Origin: Planctomycetia bacterium
GTDB taxonomy: Bacteria; Planctomycetota; Planctomycetia; Pirellulales; Thermoguttaceae
NCBI GenBank assembly: GCA_030535245.1
Contig: JAUNBJ010000012.1
Span: forward strand, 1 to 49,879
Length of the DNA stretch: 49,879 bases
Direction of reading: 5' to 3'
Shown: in pieces, positions 9,401 to 17,900 of the stretch
Layout: the number at the start of each line of letters is the position of its first letter
Position numbering within the stretch: position 1 is the stretch's first letter
Notes under the pieces: generated by a model
The model's input: only the letters and a program-made list of their open reading frames with translations
Told to the model about the DNA's origin: nothing
Database searches by the model: none
Translations under genes and position numbers: made by a program

Positions 9401-9887
9401 AGTCCCCAAGTATCCGTTGGGCATCGGCATGGCCTTGTTCCGCCGCGTTTGTATACCATTTCACCGCTTTGGTAAGGTCTTTGTCCACTCCATCACCATT
9501 CTCGTAGCAGACCCCAAGCTCATATTGCGCGTCGGCATCTCCCTGTTCTGCTTTGGCTTGCAAGGCGGAAATCTTTCCATCGGGTGTTTCTTTAGCATCC
9601 CCCAAATCCGCGTTTCCTTCGACTTTTTTTGACTCTCTGGCGATTCTGGCTCGGCCTTCGGTTACGTATTTTTGGTCTGCTTCCGAAAGTTTCTTGAAGG
9701 GATATTTAAAGCGTCGCCCATCTTTCAGCAGGAATACCGTTTCGCTGTCCGAATCTTTCACGGAATCCCACGAAGCCTCCATGATGGTTTTCCCCTTTTG
9801 GGATATCCATTTCCGTACAGGCTCCTCTGGGAACACCAAACCTGGTGCTACCAGCAAAATCAGCGGCAAGAGCAACGCTTTTTTCAC
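6438..9887 (-). CDS. Exported SHD1 + 28x Sel1-repeat protein
   Basis: A 1149-aa protein, the first gene of the seven-gene operon. I place the start at a GTG at 9887 because AGGAG lies 7 nt upstream and the protein then begins with a perfect signal peptide (VKKALLLPLILLVAPGLVF). Residues about 24-75 match the SHD1 domain: RKWISQKGKTI, then FLLKDGRRFKYPFKKLSEADQKYV, a planctomycete favourite. Residues 122-1129 are 28 tandem Sel1-like repeats, each exactly 36 aa, with consensus LG-CY-NG-GVDKDL-KAVEWYTKAAEQG-A-AQ. Sel1 repeats are helical hairpins that form a protein-binding solenoid. At this length the protein is probably a large extracytoplasmic scaffold. The longer frame to 9959 has no ribosome site. 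Confidence 0.9.
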   Translation of the reverse strand: MKKALLLPLILLVAPGLVFPEEPVRKWISQKGKTIMEASWDSVKDSDSETVFLLKDGRRFKYPFKKLSEADQKYVTEGRARIARESKKVEGNADLGDAKETPDGKISALQAKAEQGDADAQYELGVCYENGDGVDKDLTKAVKWYTNAAEQGHADAQRILGDYDVLGMGVDKGSDRIVEWCTKAAEQGNAVAQLTLGFYFVNGIGVNKDLAKAVEWYTKSAEQGHAAAQYELGICYAHGDGVDRDRAKAVEWYTKSAEQGHAAAQYELGICYAHGDGVDRDRAKAVEWYTKSAEQGHAAAQYELGFCYAIGDGVDKDLTKAVEWYTKAAEQGDAKAQNNLGVYYFFGNGVDVDEAKAVEWYTKAAEQGNADAQYELGICYANGHGVDKDLPKAVKWYTKAAEQGEVDAQFRLGVCYANGDGVDKDLAKAVEWYTKSAEQGHAKAQNNLGICYANGRGIYRDLTKAVKWYTKAAEQGLATAQYNLGLCYEKGTGVGKDLALAVKWYTKSAEQDHAKAQYELGVRYAHGDGVAIDRAKAVEWYTKAAEQGNADAQYKLAVCCANGDGVDKDLTKAVEWYTKAAEQGDAKAQCNLGLCYEKGTGIDKNLTKAAKWYMNAAEQGYATAQYNLGLCYKKGTGVGKNLTKAVEWYTKAAEQGDIDAQFSLGVCYANGHGVDKDLTKAVEWYTKAAEQGLATAQYNLGDCYEKGTGVDKDLALAVKWYTKSAEQDHAKAQYELGVCYANGDGVDKDLTKAVEWFTKSAEQGDAKAQNNLGVYYFFGNGVDVDEAKAVEWFTKSAKQGNVDAQYNLGDCYENGTGVGNDLTLAVKWYTKAAEQGHADAQYRLGNCYMLGEGVEVNAAKAVEWYTKAAEQENADAQYILGVCYGFGKGVEVDEAKAVEWYTKAAEQYLAEAQCQLGDCYMFGKGVEVNKAKAVEWYTKAAEQGLAEAQCNLGACYGLSHGVDVDKAKAVEWYTKAAEQGHAIAQFLLGNCYANGDGVDKDLPKAVEWYTKAAEQGLAEAQCNLAFCYTNGIVVDKDLPKAVEWYTKAAEQGLAEAQCNLAFCYTNGIVVDKDLTKAVEWFTKAAEQGHAVAQCWLGICYRDGLGVVQNNDEAIKWFTKAKENGDEQAPELLRLMEQYKADQEIADILM
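6661..6876 (-). repeat. Near-identical tandem 108-nt Sel1 units (repeats 26-27)
   Basis: The blocks 6661-6768 and 6769-6876 are nearly identical at the nucleotide level and encode the repeats with CNLAFCYTNGIVVDKDL. Such identity including synonymous positions points to a recent unit duplication. Confidence 0.85.
9001..9216 (-). repeat. Nearly perfect tandem 108-nt Sel1 units (repeats 4-5)
   Basis: The blocks starting at 9001 and 9109 match essentially base for base and encode identical repeats (YELGICYAHGDGVDRDRAKA). This is the most recent duplication visible in the array and shows that the array length can change in frame by 36 aa. Confidence 0.9.
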
Positions 9888-10209
9888 AGCCAATCTCCTT
9901 GAATACCAACCCCAAATATCCTTTGCGAAAATCAATTCCTGAACGTCGTTACCATCCAAACTTACCCTTTTCTCAAATAAGCTACTAAATGAACGTTCCG
10001 GTGTTACGGCTCTTCCACAATTTTTTAAAATTTGCCTTAAGACACCTTCCCCAAATCGTCGCCGTCAGAAAATTTCCACGGAGGCTTACCGTAACATGGG
10101 CAGATCACGATGTTAAGAAAAAATGCGGCGGGGTGGCAATTTGGTGAAAATCTCCCATTTTTTTGCTTTTTCCAGACTTTGCCACTTCCTCAGAAAGGCA
10201 TCTTCTAAA
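9888..10209. other. Intergenic region upstream of the Sel1/ABC operon
   Basis: About 320 nt with no credible gene. It should contain the promoter of the minus-strand operon, but I cannot pick a convincing -35/-10 pair. The part near 10020-10035 is AT-rich (tttttaaaatttgcc). Confidence 0.5.
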
Positions 10210-10240
10210 AATCCTCCCTTGTGTAAAAAGGGAGGATTGC
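10210..10240 (-). terminator. Rho-independent terminator after the GH106-like gene
   Basis: A perfect 11-bp stem aatcctccctt / aagggaggatt (10210-10220 with 10228-10238) and a 7-nt loop. Read on the minus strand, the stem is followed by TTTAGAAG, and it lies about 100 nt after the stop of the glycosidase gene. On the + strand it is followed by gcgttttt, so it might work in both directions. Confidence 0.65.
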
Positions 10241-10340
10241 GTTTTTCGACAAGGCGATGGAAGCCCAGAAGTGGTCGATCCCCTTTTTGACAGGAACGGG
10301 ATTTTTGATGTTTCCGAAAGAATTTTCCGGATACAGAACC

Positions 10341-13300
10341 TTACATTCCAACGTCGATTTTATAGCTCAGGGCGAGTTTTTTCCCGGCGGGGAGGGTTAT
10401 GGGGGCGGTGAGTACGGGGCATGGATTCCAAAAGCAGTATGTGGGGCTATGTTGGGCGTAGAAGCGGGTATTTTCGGTACCCTGGAGTATGGTGAAGCGG
10501 ATTCCCTGGCCGTTTTGGGGGTCGCGAAGGTCGATCCATTGGGCAGGTTTTTCGCGGATGGAGGCCATATTTTCGCCGCCGTTTTCGCAGGTCTGGAGGA
10601 AGGAGCTGCACAGGGGGGGCATTCGGAGTGTCCAACCGGCGTAGCCGCCGCCGTGGGGGTGTGGGGGGGTACGGTCGATGAGGACGTCGTTGGTTCCGGC
10701 GGTGAAAAGGTGGTGTGATTCCAGCGAATATGCCCCTTTTTCATTGGGAGCGGAAAAGAGGAGCGTTCGTTCTTCTGTCAGAACGGTGGTATCCGGGGCG
10801 TTTTGGGAAAAGTATTTCAGCCAGAGGCGGACGGTACATGCCGGCCCGTTTATTTGCACGTCGCGACGCACCACCTGGGTTATGCCGTCGGACGGTTCCC
10901 AGTAGTTGACGCCGTTGAGGTACTTCCAGGAAAACCACAGGCCGAGGTGCCATGTATGGTCGGGCGGACGTACCCACGTCAGGTCGCGTCCGTCGGGGAG
11001 GCAGAGGGGGGAAATGTACGGCTTGCCTGGTTCTTGCGGGATGTGCAGCTTCCAGACGGGCGTTCCGTGGCGTGTCAGGACGACGCCGTCGGGGGTTTCC
11101 ATGCAGGAGTATTCCGCAGATTCCTTTCGGAGTTTCAGCGTTACGGGGCCGAGCAGTCCGGCAGAGCGTGGGTCGCCGCGGTAACGGGAGGGGATTGTGC
11201 GGAAGTGGCTGGCCAAGGTGTTGTAAACTTCGATTTCGAGCCGGTTTTCCCCTTCCTGGAAGTAGCCTTCGCAGAGGGCATTCCACGGGGCGGCGACCAG
11301 GACGGCGACCGTTTTTCCATTGACGCGGACTTCGGCCGTAGCGGTCAGATGGCCCAGGTCGATGGCAGACACCCGTTCCGCCTGCGATTTTGAGAGCGTC
11401 AGGGTTTGGGTGTAAACCGCTCCGCCGGAGTAGGTTTCCAGTCCCGTCCCCTCGGCCGACCAGTCGAACAGCTTGTCGGTTGTCCCCGTTTCCGTCTGGA
11501 ACGCCACCGGCTCTACAAAATACGCTCCCCCCTCGATCTCCTCCGGGAGTACGACGTTCAGGGAAACTTCGGACGCTTTTTCCCGAACCGCATCGGCCAC
11601 GGCGACGAAACGTCGGGTTTTCGGCAGCTTGGCGGGGGTTTCAACGATCGAGAACCCGTCGGCATCTGGCGGCGTGGAGCAGCATTCCGGAACCGTCAGG
11701 ACGAACCCTTTCAGCCCGGCGGGGGCTGCGAAGCGGAACGTTGCGTGGGACGCGTGCGGCACGATAAACGGCACCACGTCCAGCGTGTACCATGGCATGG
11801 CCAACGGCGTACCACTCGGTTCGGCAGGGGGCAGGTCACTGTTTTCCCCCGTGATTTCGCGTCGAGGAGCGTTTCCCTTTTCCAGGAACCAGAAACCCCG
11901 CCCCGCCTGAGAATATTTCAGGGTGAGCGTTTGCAGATTCCCATTCAGTTCCACCGTCCGAGCATCGGCGGGCAGCGGTTTGCCATCCAAAAGCACTTCC
12001 GACGGCAGGTTCCCCCCCGACTGAATCGTCGCCGTGCCACGATACCGAACGGCAGTCGTCAGGGTGTAGGTTTTCGGCGGATTCTCCTCCACGTACAGCG
12101 TTTCGTTCAATCCCTTCTTTTTCGCCCCCAGTGCAATGAAGTGGCCGGTCACGTTCTCTTTCAGGCCATGATACCCCTGATGTCCCGGATCGCCCTCGAT
12201 CCCCCAACGCCACGAAAACGCGTACGGCGTGCCATCCTCCCGCACAAACTGCGTGCCGAAACCGCAGGAAACGGTGCGCGTCCGGTCGCCTTCCACGAGT
12301 TTTACCCAGCGGGCTTCGGCGCCAAGAATCCGATTGTCGTCCGTCACCGGCAGGCGAAAATCGCCCCAGCGGTTGTCCATCGTCGGCAAAAGCCGGAATT
12401 GCCACGGTCCGGAAAGCACCTTTTCCTCCCATTCCACCGGTTGGGGAGGTTCTCCAACCGTCGGCGTGCCGGGCCGGAAAACCACCAACGTCGCTTCCCC
12501 CGCATTACGAGGCATGACGACCGTCGTCGAACCGTTTTCCACCCGTGTCACCACCATCGGCGAAATCTTCCCCGTCATGGCGTCCCACAACTCCGGAATC
12601 CCGACCGCCCGAAACGTATGTTCCGAGTTTTTCGCCGCTCCCATCACCAGGTAAACCTCCCGCAGTCCCACCCGACGGTGCAGGTATTTCACCGGCTGCG
12701 GCCCTTTCACGTCTTGCGGCAGTGCGGCAAGGCACGCCTCCAGCGGTTTCTGCCCCGCGAAAAGGGCGTCGGCCAGCTTGTCCAGCTCCGGGTCGTTCGC
12801 CCCCGCCCGGTCGCTTGCCCGCGGTTTGTTTCCCAGGCAGATCACAACCCCGCCCGCTTCCTGGAACGCGCGTAATTTACGCAGCACGTCCCACCGGATC
12901 GCCTCGACGCCGGGGAGCACGTATACCGAAAACGCCATGCCGGAAACGCAAAGTTTCCCGTCGCGAATCTCCGCCCGCAGCAACGACTGGTCGTCGAGGA
13001 ACGTAATGTCCCGCCCCGTGGCGTAAATTTTTCGTGCCGCGTCGAACGCCTGCTTCGTCGCCTCCTGCTGATTCTCCTCCAGTCCGGCAAAGTGCGGCGA
13101 GGTGGGGTACATCACCGCGATGTCGGAAACCCACGTGCCCTGGCTCATGACGTAGGAAAGCCGCTCGAAATATTTCAGAAACGTCCCCATGTGCTTCCAG
13201 TACGGCATCCGGAAATGGTAGCAGGGCGGTGCCCATTCCCAATGGCTGCCGTGCGTCGTGTAGTACAGCCCATGCAGGTTCAAAAGCGTGCAGCCGTAAA

Positions 13301-14585
13301 CGTAGTTCTCGTTCGTGGCCGCCATCAGCCGATTCGGGGTCGCCCCCCACCCCAACGAATGGTAGCCTTCCAGCCAAACCCGTGGTCGGCGATAGAGGCT
13401 GGCAATCGAGCTGGAAACCTTCCCCTTGATGAAATCCGCCCCACCGCCGGGGGTGTCGTGTCCCGGAGCCGTGTACCAGCGGCAGGCCCGGAAGTAGTCG
13501 TGATATTCCGCCGGATTCAACCCGCGTCCGTTGTTGTCGCACCCGAAAATCATCCCCCGGTCGTAATGCCAGTGGAAAATCGGCTTAAAATACCGCTCCT
13601 CCGTCAGTTGCATTTGCACGTCGCGAAAATCCATCCGGACTTTGGGCGAAAGATCCCCCATTTCTGTAAATAATGCGGGAAAACAGGTGAAAAGCGAGTA
13701 CCCCTTGTACGCCTGAAACTGTTTGGCAAAATCGTCGCACCACGCGTAACCGGGAACCCCCAGACGCAGTTCGTCGTTGAAAAAATAGTTCAGTCCCTGG
13801 TGCGTCTTGCCCGCGTTGTGCTCGACAAACGGCTGGAAGAATTTCTCAATCACCCGCTTTCCCGAATCTGGGTGCATGGGATTGAGTGTGCCCGGTTGTG
13901 CACTCCACGAAAGCCGCCAAAGTACGCAGTCGGTTTCCGCGGTAAACGGTTTCCCCGGTTCCAGCGGTTTGCCCCGTCCGGTAATTTTTCCGTCCACCGT
14001 GGGATACGCCCCCACCGCAATCTCGTTTTCCTCGGAGTTGGAAAGCGTGAAGGTTTCCCCTTTTTTCATGTTCCGAAACGCGGTGGCGGTAAGATTCTTT
14101 GCGTAAAACTCCGGTGCGTTGTAAACCCGCTCGCGGAACAGGTTTTTCGCCCCCGGCCAATCCAGCGTATAGGTACTCAGCCCGATTCCCATCCCCAGCC
14201 GGTTCGCCTCCGCCGACGTAAAGGAATAGAAATCCCACCACGCGTCCGAGAAAATCTCCGGCGTGTTGGGGTACGTCGGCCAACGATCCTTGTCCTGGTG
14301 CGCATAATTGACCTGCACGCCAGAGATACCCTTTTTATGAAGTTCTTCCAACTGCCACTTCAGACGCTCCTTGTCCAACGGATCGCCCGTCCACCACCAG
14401 AACGGAACTTCTCCATACCCGGCTGGCGGCTGGGCAAAACCGCTTGCGATGTCCGTATCCTCCGCAAACGACGGATACCCCGCCCCCTGGCTGCGTGAAA
14501 GCTGATCAGGATTCGCCAGATCAAGCATGGATTCTCCCCAAACGGTCGTGGAAATCAAAAGCAGCAGTAAAAAACGAGTCGGCAT
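10341..14585 (-). CDS. Exported GH106-like alpha-L-rhamnosidase fused to DUF6807 (PmoA-like) domain
   Basis: A 1414-aa protein. The start ATG at 14585 has AGGAG 6 nt upstream and opens a signal peptide (MPTRFLLLLLISTTVWGES); the open frame further upstream lacks these. Residues about 45-1000 resemble glycoside hydrolase family 106: PPAGYGEVPFWWWTGDPLD near the N-terminus, then a TIM-barrel region with KGISGVQVNYAHQ and FNDELRLGVPGYAWCDDF, and later a beta-sandwich that resembles a GH2-type jelly roll (VRVNGKTVAVLVAAPW). Residues about 1157-1414 are a second module, matching DUF6807/PmoA-like by PPDHTWHLGLWFSWKYLNG-NYWE and the HPHGGGYAGWTLRMP region. GH106 enzymes release terminal rhamnose from polysaccharide; the job of DUF6807 is not established. 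The gene is divergent from the PEP-CTERM gene. Family calls are by motif. Confidence 0.75.
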   Translation of the reverse strand: MPTRFLLLLLISTTVWGESMLDLANPDQLSRSQGAGYPSFAEDTDIASGFAQPPAGYGEVPFWWWTGDPLDKERLKWQLEELHKKGISGVQVNYAHQDKDRWPTYPNTPEIFSDAWWDFYSFTSAEANRLGMGIGLSTYTLDWPGAKNLFRERVYNAPEFYAKNLTATAFRNMKKGETFTLSNSEENEIAVGAYPTVDGKITGRGKPLEPGKPFTAETDCVLWRLSWSAQPGTLNPMHPDSGKRVIEKFFQPFVEHNAGKTHQGLNYFFNDELRLGVPGYAWCDDFAKQFQAYKGYSLFTCFPALFTEMGDLSPKVRMDFRDVQMQLTEERYFKPIFHWHYDRGMIFGCDNNGRGLNPAEYHDYFRACRWYTAPGHDTPGGGADFIKGKVSSSIASLYRRPRVWLEGYHSLGWGATPNRLMAATNENYVYGCTLLNLHGLYYTTHGSHWEWAPPCYHFRMPYWKHMGTFLKYFERLSYVMSQGTWVSDIAVMYPTSPHFAGLEENQQEATKQAFDAARKIYATGRDITFLDDQSLLRAEIRDGKLCVSGMAFSVYVLPGVEAIRWDVLRKLRAFQEAGGVVICLGNKPRASDRAGANDPELDKLADALFAGQKPLEACLAALPQDVKGPQPVKYLHRRVGLREVYLVMGAAKNSEHTFRAVGIPELWDAMTGKISPMVVTRVENGSTTVVMPRNAGEATLVVFRPGTPTVGEPPQPVEWEEKVLSGPWQFRLLPTMDNRWGDFRLPVTDDNRILGAEARWVKLVEGDRTRTVSCGFGTQFVREDGTPYAFSWRWGIEGDPGHQGYHGLKENVTGHFIALGAKKKGLNETLYVEENPPKTYTLTTAVRYRGTATIQSGGNLPSEVLLDGKPLPADARTVELNGNLQTLTLKYSQAGRGFWFLEKGNAPRREITGENSDLPPAEPSGTPLAMPWYTLDVVPFIVPHASHATFRFAAPAGLKGFVLTVPECCSTPPDADGFSIVETPAKLPKTRRFVAVADAVREKASEVSLNVVLPEEIEGGAYFVEPVAFQTETGTTDKLFDWSAEGTGLETYSGGAVYTQTLTLSKSQAERVSAIDLGHLTATAEVRVNGKTVAVLVAAPWNALCEGYFQEGENRLEIEVYNTLASHFRTIPSRYRGDPRSAGLLGPVTLKLRKESAEYSCMETPDGVVLTRHGTPVWKLHIPQEPGKPYISPLCLPDGRDLTWVRPPDHTWHLGLWFSWKYLNGVNYWEPSDGITQVVRRDVQINGPACTVRLWLKYFSQNAPDTTVLTEERTLLFSAPNEKGAYSLESHHLFTAGTNDVLIDRTPPHPHGGGYAGWTLRMPPLCSSFLQTCENGGENMASIREKPAQWIDLRDPQNGQGIRFTILQGTENTRFYAQHSPTYCFWNPCPVLTAPITLPAGKKLALSYKIDVGM

Positions 14586-14873
14586 AAAAACTCCTATCAT
14601 CGTAAAATTCCTGATTTTCCTTATGATACGAGTAAAAGAAGTCGTTTGCAAGGGGTAGTGTTCCTTCACGAAAAGAAATGGGTGCGATCCAATTTTCAGC
14701 GAGCTGTACGAATTCCCCTTGTGCACTCACACCGTTGCTATGTTAATGGATGTTTATTTTTTGTACTATTTTTATAGCGTGGATGAAACGGTAGTAAGGC
14801 CCGCATCTCTGATTTTACGTTACTGTTTGGCGGAAACGTTTTCGGAAAAATTTTAAAAAATCGGGATTTTCTC
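14586..14873. other. Divergent intergenic region
   Basis: About 290 nt without a gene, between the glycosidase (minus) and the PEP-CTERM ORF (plus). It contains the dispersed 41-nt repeat at 14680-14720, bounded by the inverted 7-mers caagggg (14649-14655) and ccccttg (14715-14721). The promoter of the minus-strand gene must lie here but is not obvious. Confidence 0.5.
14680..14720. repeat. Dispersed 41-nt repeat, copy 1
   Basis: Begins gggtgcgatccaattttc and ends aattcccctt. It matches positions 49826-49866 at 36 of 41 bases in the same orientation, and no coding gene explains the match. Confidence 0.7.
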
Positions 14874-14901
14874 TTGACAACGGGAAAAAACGGATTACGA
14901 T
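14874..14901 (+). promoter_or_regulatory. Sigma70-type promoter of the PEP-CTERM ORF
   Basis: TTGACA (14874-14879), 16-nt spacer, TACGAT (14896-14901). Transcription would start near 14908, leaving an 86-nt leader before the ATG at 14994. This is why the open frame's first ATG at 14913 is not chosen. Confidence 0.7.
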
Positions 14902-14993
14902 AGGTAAATGAAATGTTAAAGTTGAAGTGTTTGGCACTTTTCCAGGAGGGAGCTTGCTCCGCCTGTGTCCCCGATGATTGGGAGTTGTGTTTC

Positions 14994-17900
14994 ATGAAAT
15001 ATCCTGCGAGTACCGTTATGATTCGTTCCATCAAATTCTTTGGCAAAAGGGGACGGAAGGTTCCCTATCCCCTTTTTCTGGGGGTGTTGTTTCTGGGAAT
15101 CTGTGGGTTTTCTGCGGCAACGGTTCAGGCGGGATATGTCTGGACGGAAAACGCTTCCGGGGCCTATTCGGGAACCGCTGCTCCGTGGAGTTCGGACGCT
15201 ATGCGTGATGGGAAATGGGTTCTTTTGGGAACGCAGAATACGTTCACGGACGATTTAAATGTTACGGGGAATGGTGCGAATCAGAAATTGACAATCGACG
15301 GCGCGACGGTTTCCTGCGGCAATGCGGCCCGCATAGGGCAGGACAACAATCCGGCCTACCTGACCATTCAGAACGGTGGCACGCTGAGTTTATCCAGTAC
15401 GCTTTCCATCTCCGATTCCTCGAAGGTTTCCGAGGGACACGTGACGGTAAACGGAGGGACGTTGAAATCCACGAATGAAATCCGGGTGGGTTTCCATTGG
15501 AATGGGTATCTCGATGTAACCAACGGCGGAACCGTGGAGGCGGACAATATCATGTTGGGTGGCGTGTATCGTTTGGGACGTGGTTATCTCACTATCGGAG
15601 GGGAGGATTCCTCTACGAATACGGGGAGCGTGACGACGAACAGTTTTTCCATGGGAGCCAACGGGCCATCGACGGTGACGATTCATCGTGGAACCCTGAC
15701 CGTCAACACGGGGAACGCGATCCTGGGAACGGCGGATGATTTGACGGAATTGGTTTCGGCCGACGTCCTTTTGAACGTGGGGCAATACGGTTCGCTGGCC
15801 GTTTCCAAGGGGATTTTAAGCGTGTCCAACAACGCGAAGAAGGATTGCGTGCTGAACGTAACGGGGGGCACGGTTTCCGCAGTCCGGGTGATTCTGGGCG
15901 ATGTGGCGGGCAAGGGAACCCTGAATGTCGAGAACGGTACGGAAAACGACGCTTTTGTCACGGCACAGGAAAACCTGGTGGTCGGCAACAAGGGGATTGG
16001 GGAACTGAACCTGAAATCTGGAACGGTTCTCGTCGGCACGGTTTCGGGACAAACGACCACGTATAAGTCGTTCTATGTTGGTGGTTACGATACGGCGGGC
16101 GTGGGAAGCGGCACGGCGAACATCTCCGGGGGCGAACTAAAAGTGAACGGTCTTTACGTCGGTTATCAGAGCCAGGGGGCGATGAACATTACCGGGGGAA
16201 CGGTTACGGCGATGGGGTTACTCTCGGTGGGAACGTACGCCAGTGCCAACGGTGAGGTGGTTATCGGTTCGGCGGACGGCCAGAACGTGCCAACGGTTTC
16301 GGTTGCCGATCAAGTAAGGATTTCGGAGAGTGGTACAGGGTCGCTGACGCTGAAAAACGGAACGCTGACGGCGAAGCAAATCCAGATAGGTTCGACGACG
16401 AATGCCGGGACGATGAACGTTTGGGGCGGTACGGTCGAAACGACGGACTGGATGACGTTGACCAACTCCAGCACCCTGAAGATCGGTTCGGCGGATGGGC
16501 AGAACACGCCGACGGTTTCTCTGGGCGGTCTCCTGATGTTGACCAACTCCAGCACCCTGAACATGACCAACGGGACGTTGAGGGCGAGTCAAATTCAGGT
16601 TGCTTCCGATGCGGTGTTGAATCTGGTCGGCGGTACGGTGACGGCTCAGTCGTCTATCAATATTGGAAACCGTGCCGATACGACGGGATACGCCCATCTT
16701 GGCTCGGCAAACGCGGAGGAGTGTACGGAACTGAACCTCACCGGAACGATGAACATCGGGAGCAACGGCGGGAATGGGGTGGTGACGGTTCGCAATGGGA
16801 ACGTTATCCTTACCGGCAGTTGCAATGTTGGGGCGGCCGCCAATTCCCTGGGTACCTTGGACATCGGGGCAGGCGGGGTGATGCAAATTAAAAAGACGAC
16901 GGTGGATACCATTGTCCGGTTGGGATCGGCGGGTTCAACGGCGTCGGGAACGCTCTTGATTCATGACGGCGGCAAGCTGACTGTCGATGAAGGGTTACGG
17001 TTCCTTGTGGGCGACGTGGCGGGCGGGAAGAATTATATCGATATTACGGGAGCGGGCAGCGAGCTACAGGTTAACGCGACGGACTTCTGTTTGGGGTATC
17101 ATGGTACGGCGTACGTCACGATTACCGACGGTGGTAAGATTGTCGGCAGCAGCATACGTTTGGGTGTGAATCGGGCGGGGGATACGGTGTTACCGTCCGA
17201 GTTGGTGTTGACGGGCCAGGGTTCCCTGTTGCAGGCCACCAGCCGTTTGACGCTGGGAAGTAATGTGCAGACCGGAATTTTGAGCATCAACGCTTCGGAA
17301 ACCGGGCTGGGGCAGGTGGATGCGGCGGCAATCACGCTGTATGCGGGGAGTACGATACGTGTCGGCGTGGATCATGGCATTGCGATGATTCGGAATTACA
17401 CGGACGCCGGGTACGAAGTGTTGAAAACGGCATCCAATATTACGTTGAACGCAAGCGATGTATGGACGTTGGACACGACCACCTCTGGCTCGTTGCGTAC
17501 GACGACCGCGACGTTGAATGAGGCTTTCCGGCAAGAGGGGACGCTGCGTACCGGTGGCGATACGGTGGATATTTCGGATGCGCTGCGGGAATCGGGCTGG
17601 ATCGAGGCAGATTTTGGCCAGGACACGCTTGTGAACCTGACATTTACCGGGCTGGACACGATGACGGAATCACAGCTTTTGGCCGACTGGCTTTCGGAGG
17701 GGACGGACGACGCGTTCTCGGCGAGCGTGGCGGGACTGGGGATATTGACCCTTTCCGACCTGCTTCCGGGAACGGGGGTTTTCGCGTGGGATTTCAGCGA
17801 GTTTAACGCGGCGAACGGTTTGAACGTGGGGCTGCTCTCGGCGACGGCGTATGTTCCGGAACCGTCGGCGATGGTATTATTGTTTTTGGGTTGTTTCCTG

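Noticed and set aside
6661..9550. Possible CRISPR-like array (regular repeats)
   Set aside because: The 108-nt period is a coding repeat translating to Sel1 units; there are no unique spacers or cas genes.
11406..12875. 489-aa + strand ORF inside the GH106-like gene
   Set aside because: Arg/Pro-rich antisense shadow in GC-rich coding DNA; the minus-strand protein has clear family motifs and a signal peptide.
14913..14993. Earlier ATG as the start of the PEP-CTERM ORF
   Set aside because: It lies about 5 nt from the predicted transcription start and lacks a ribosome site, and the added 27 residues would precede the signal peptide.
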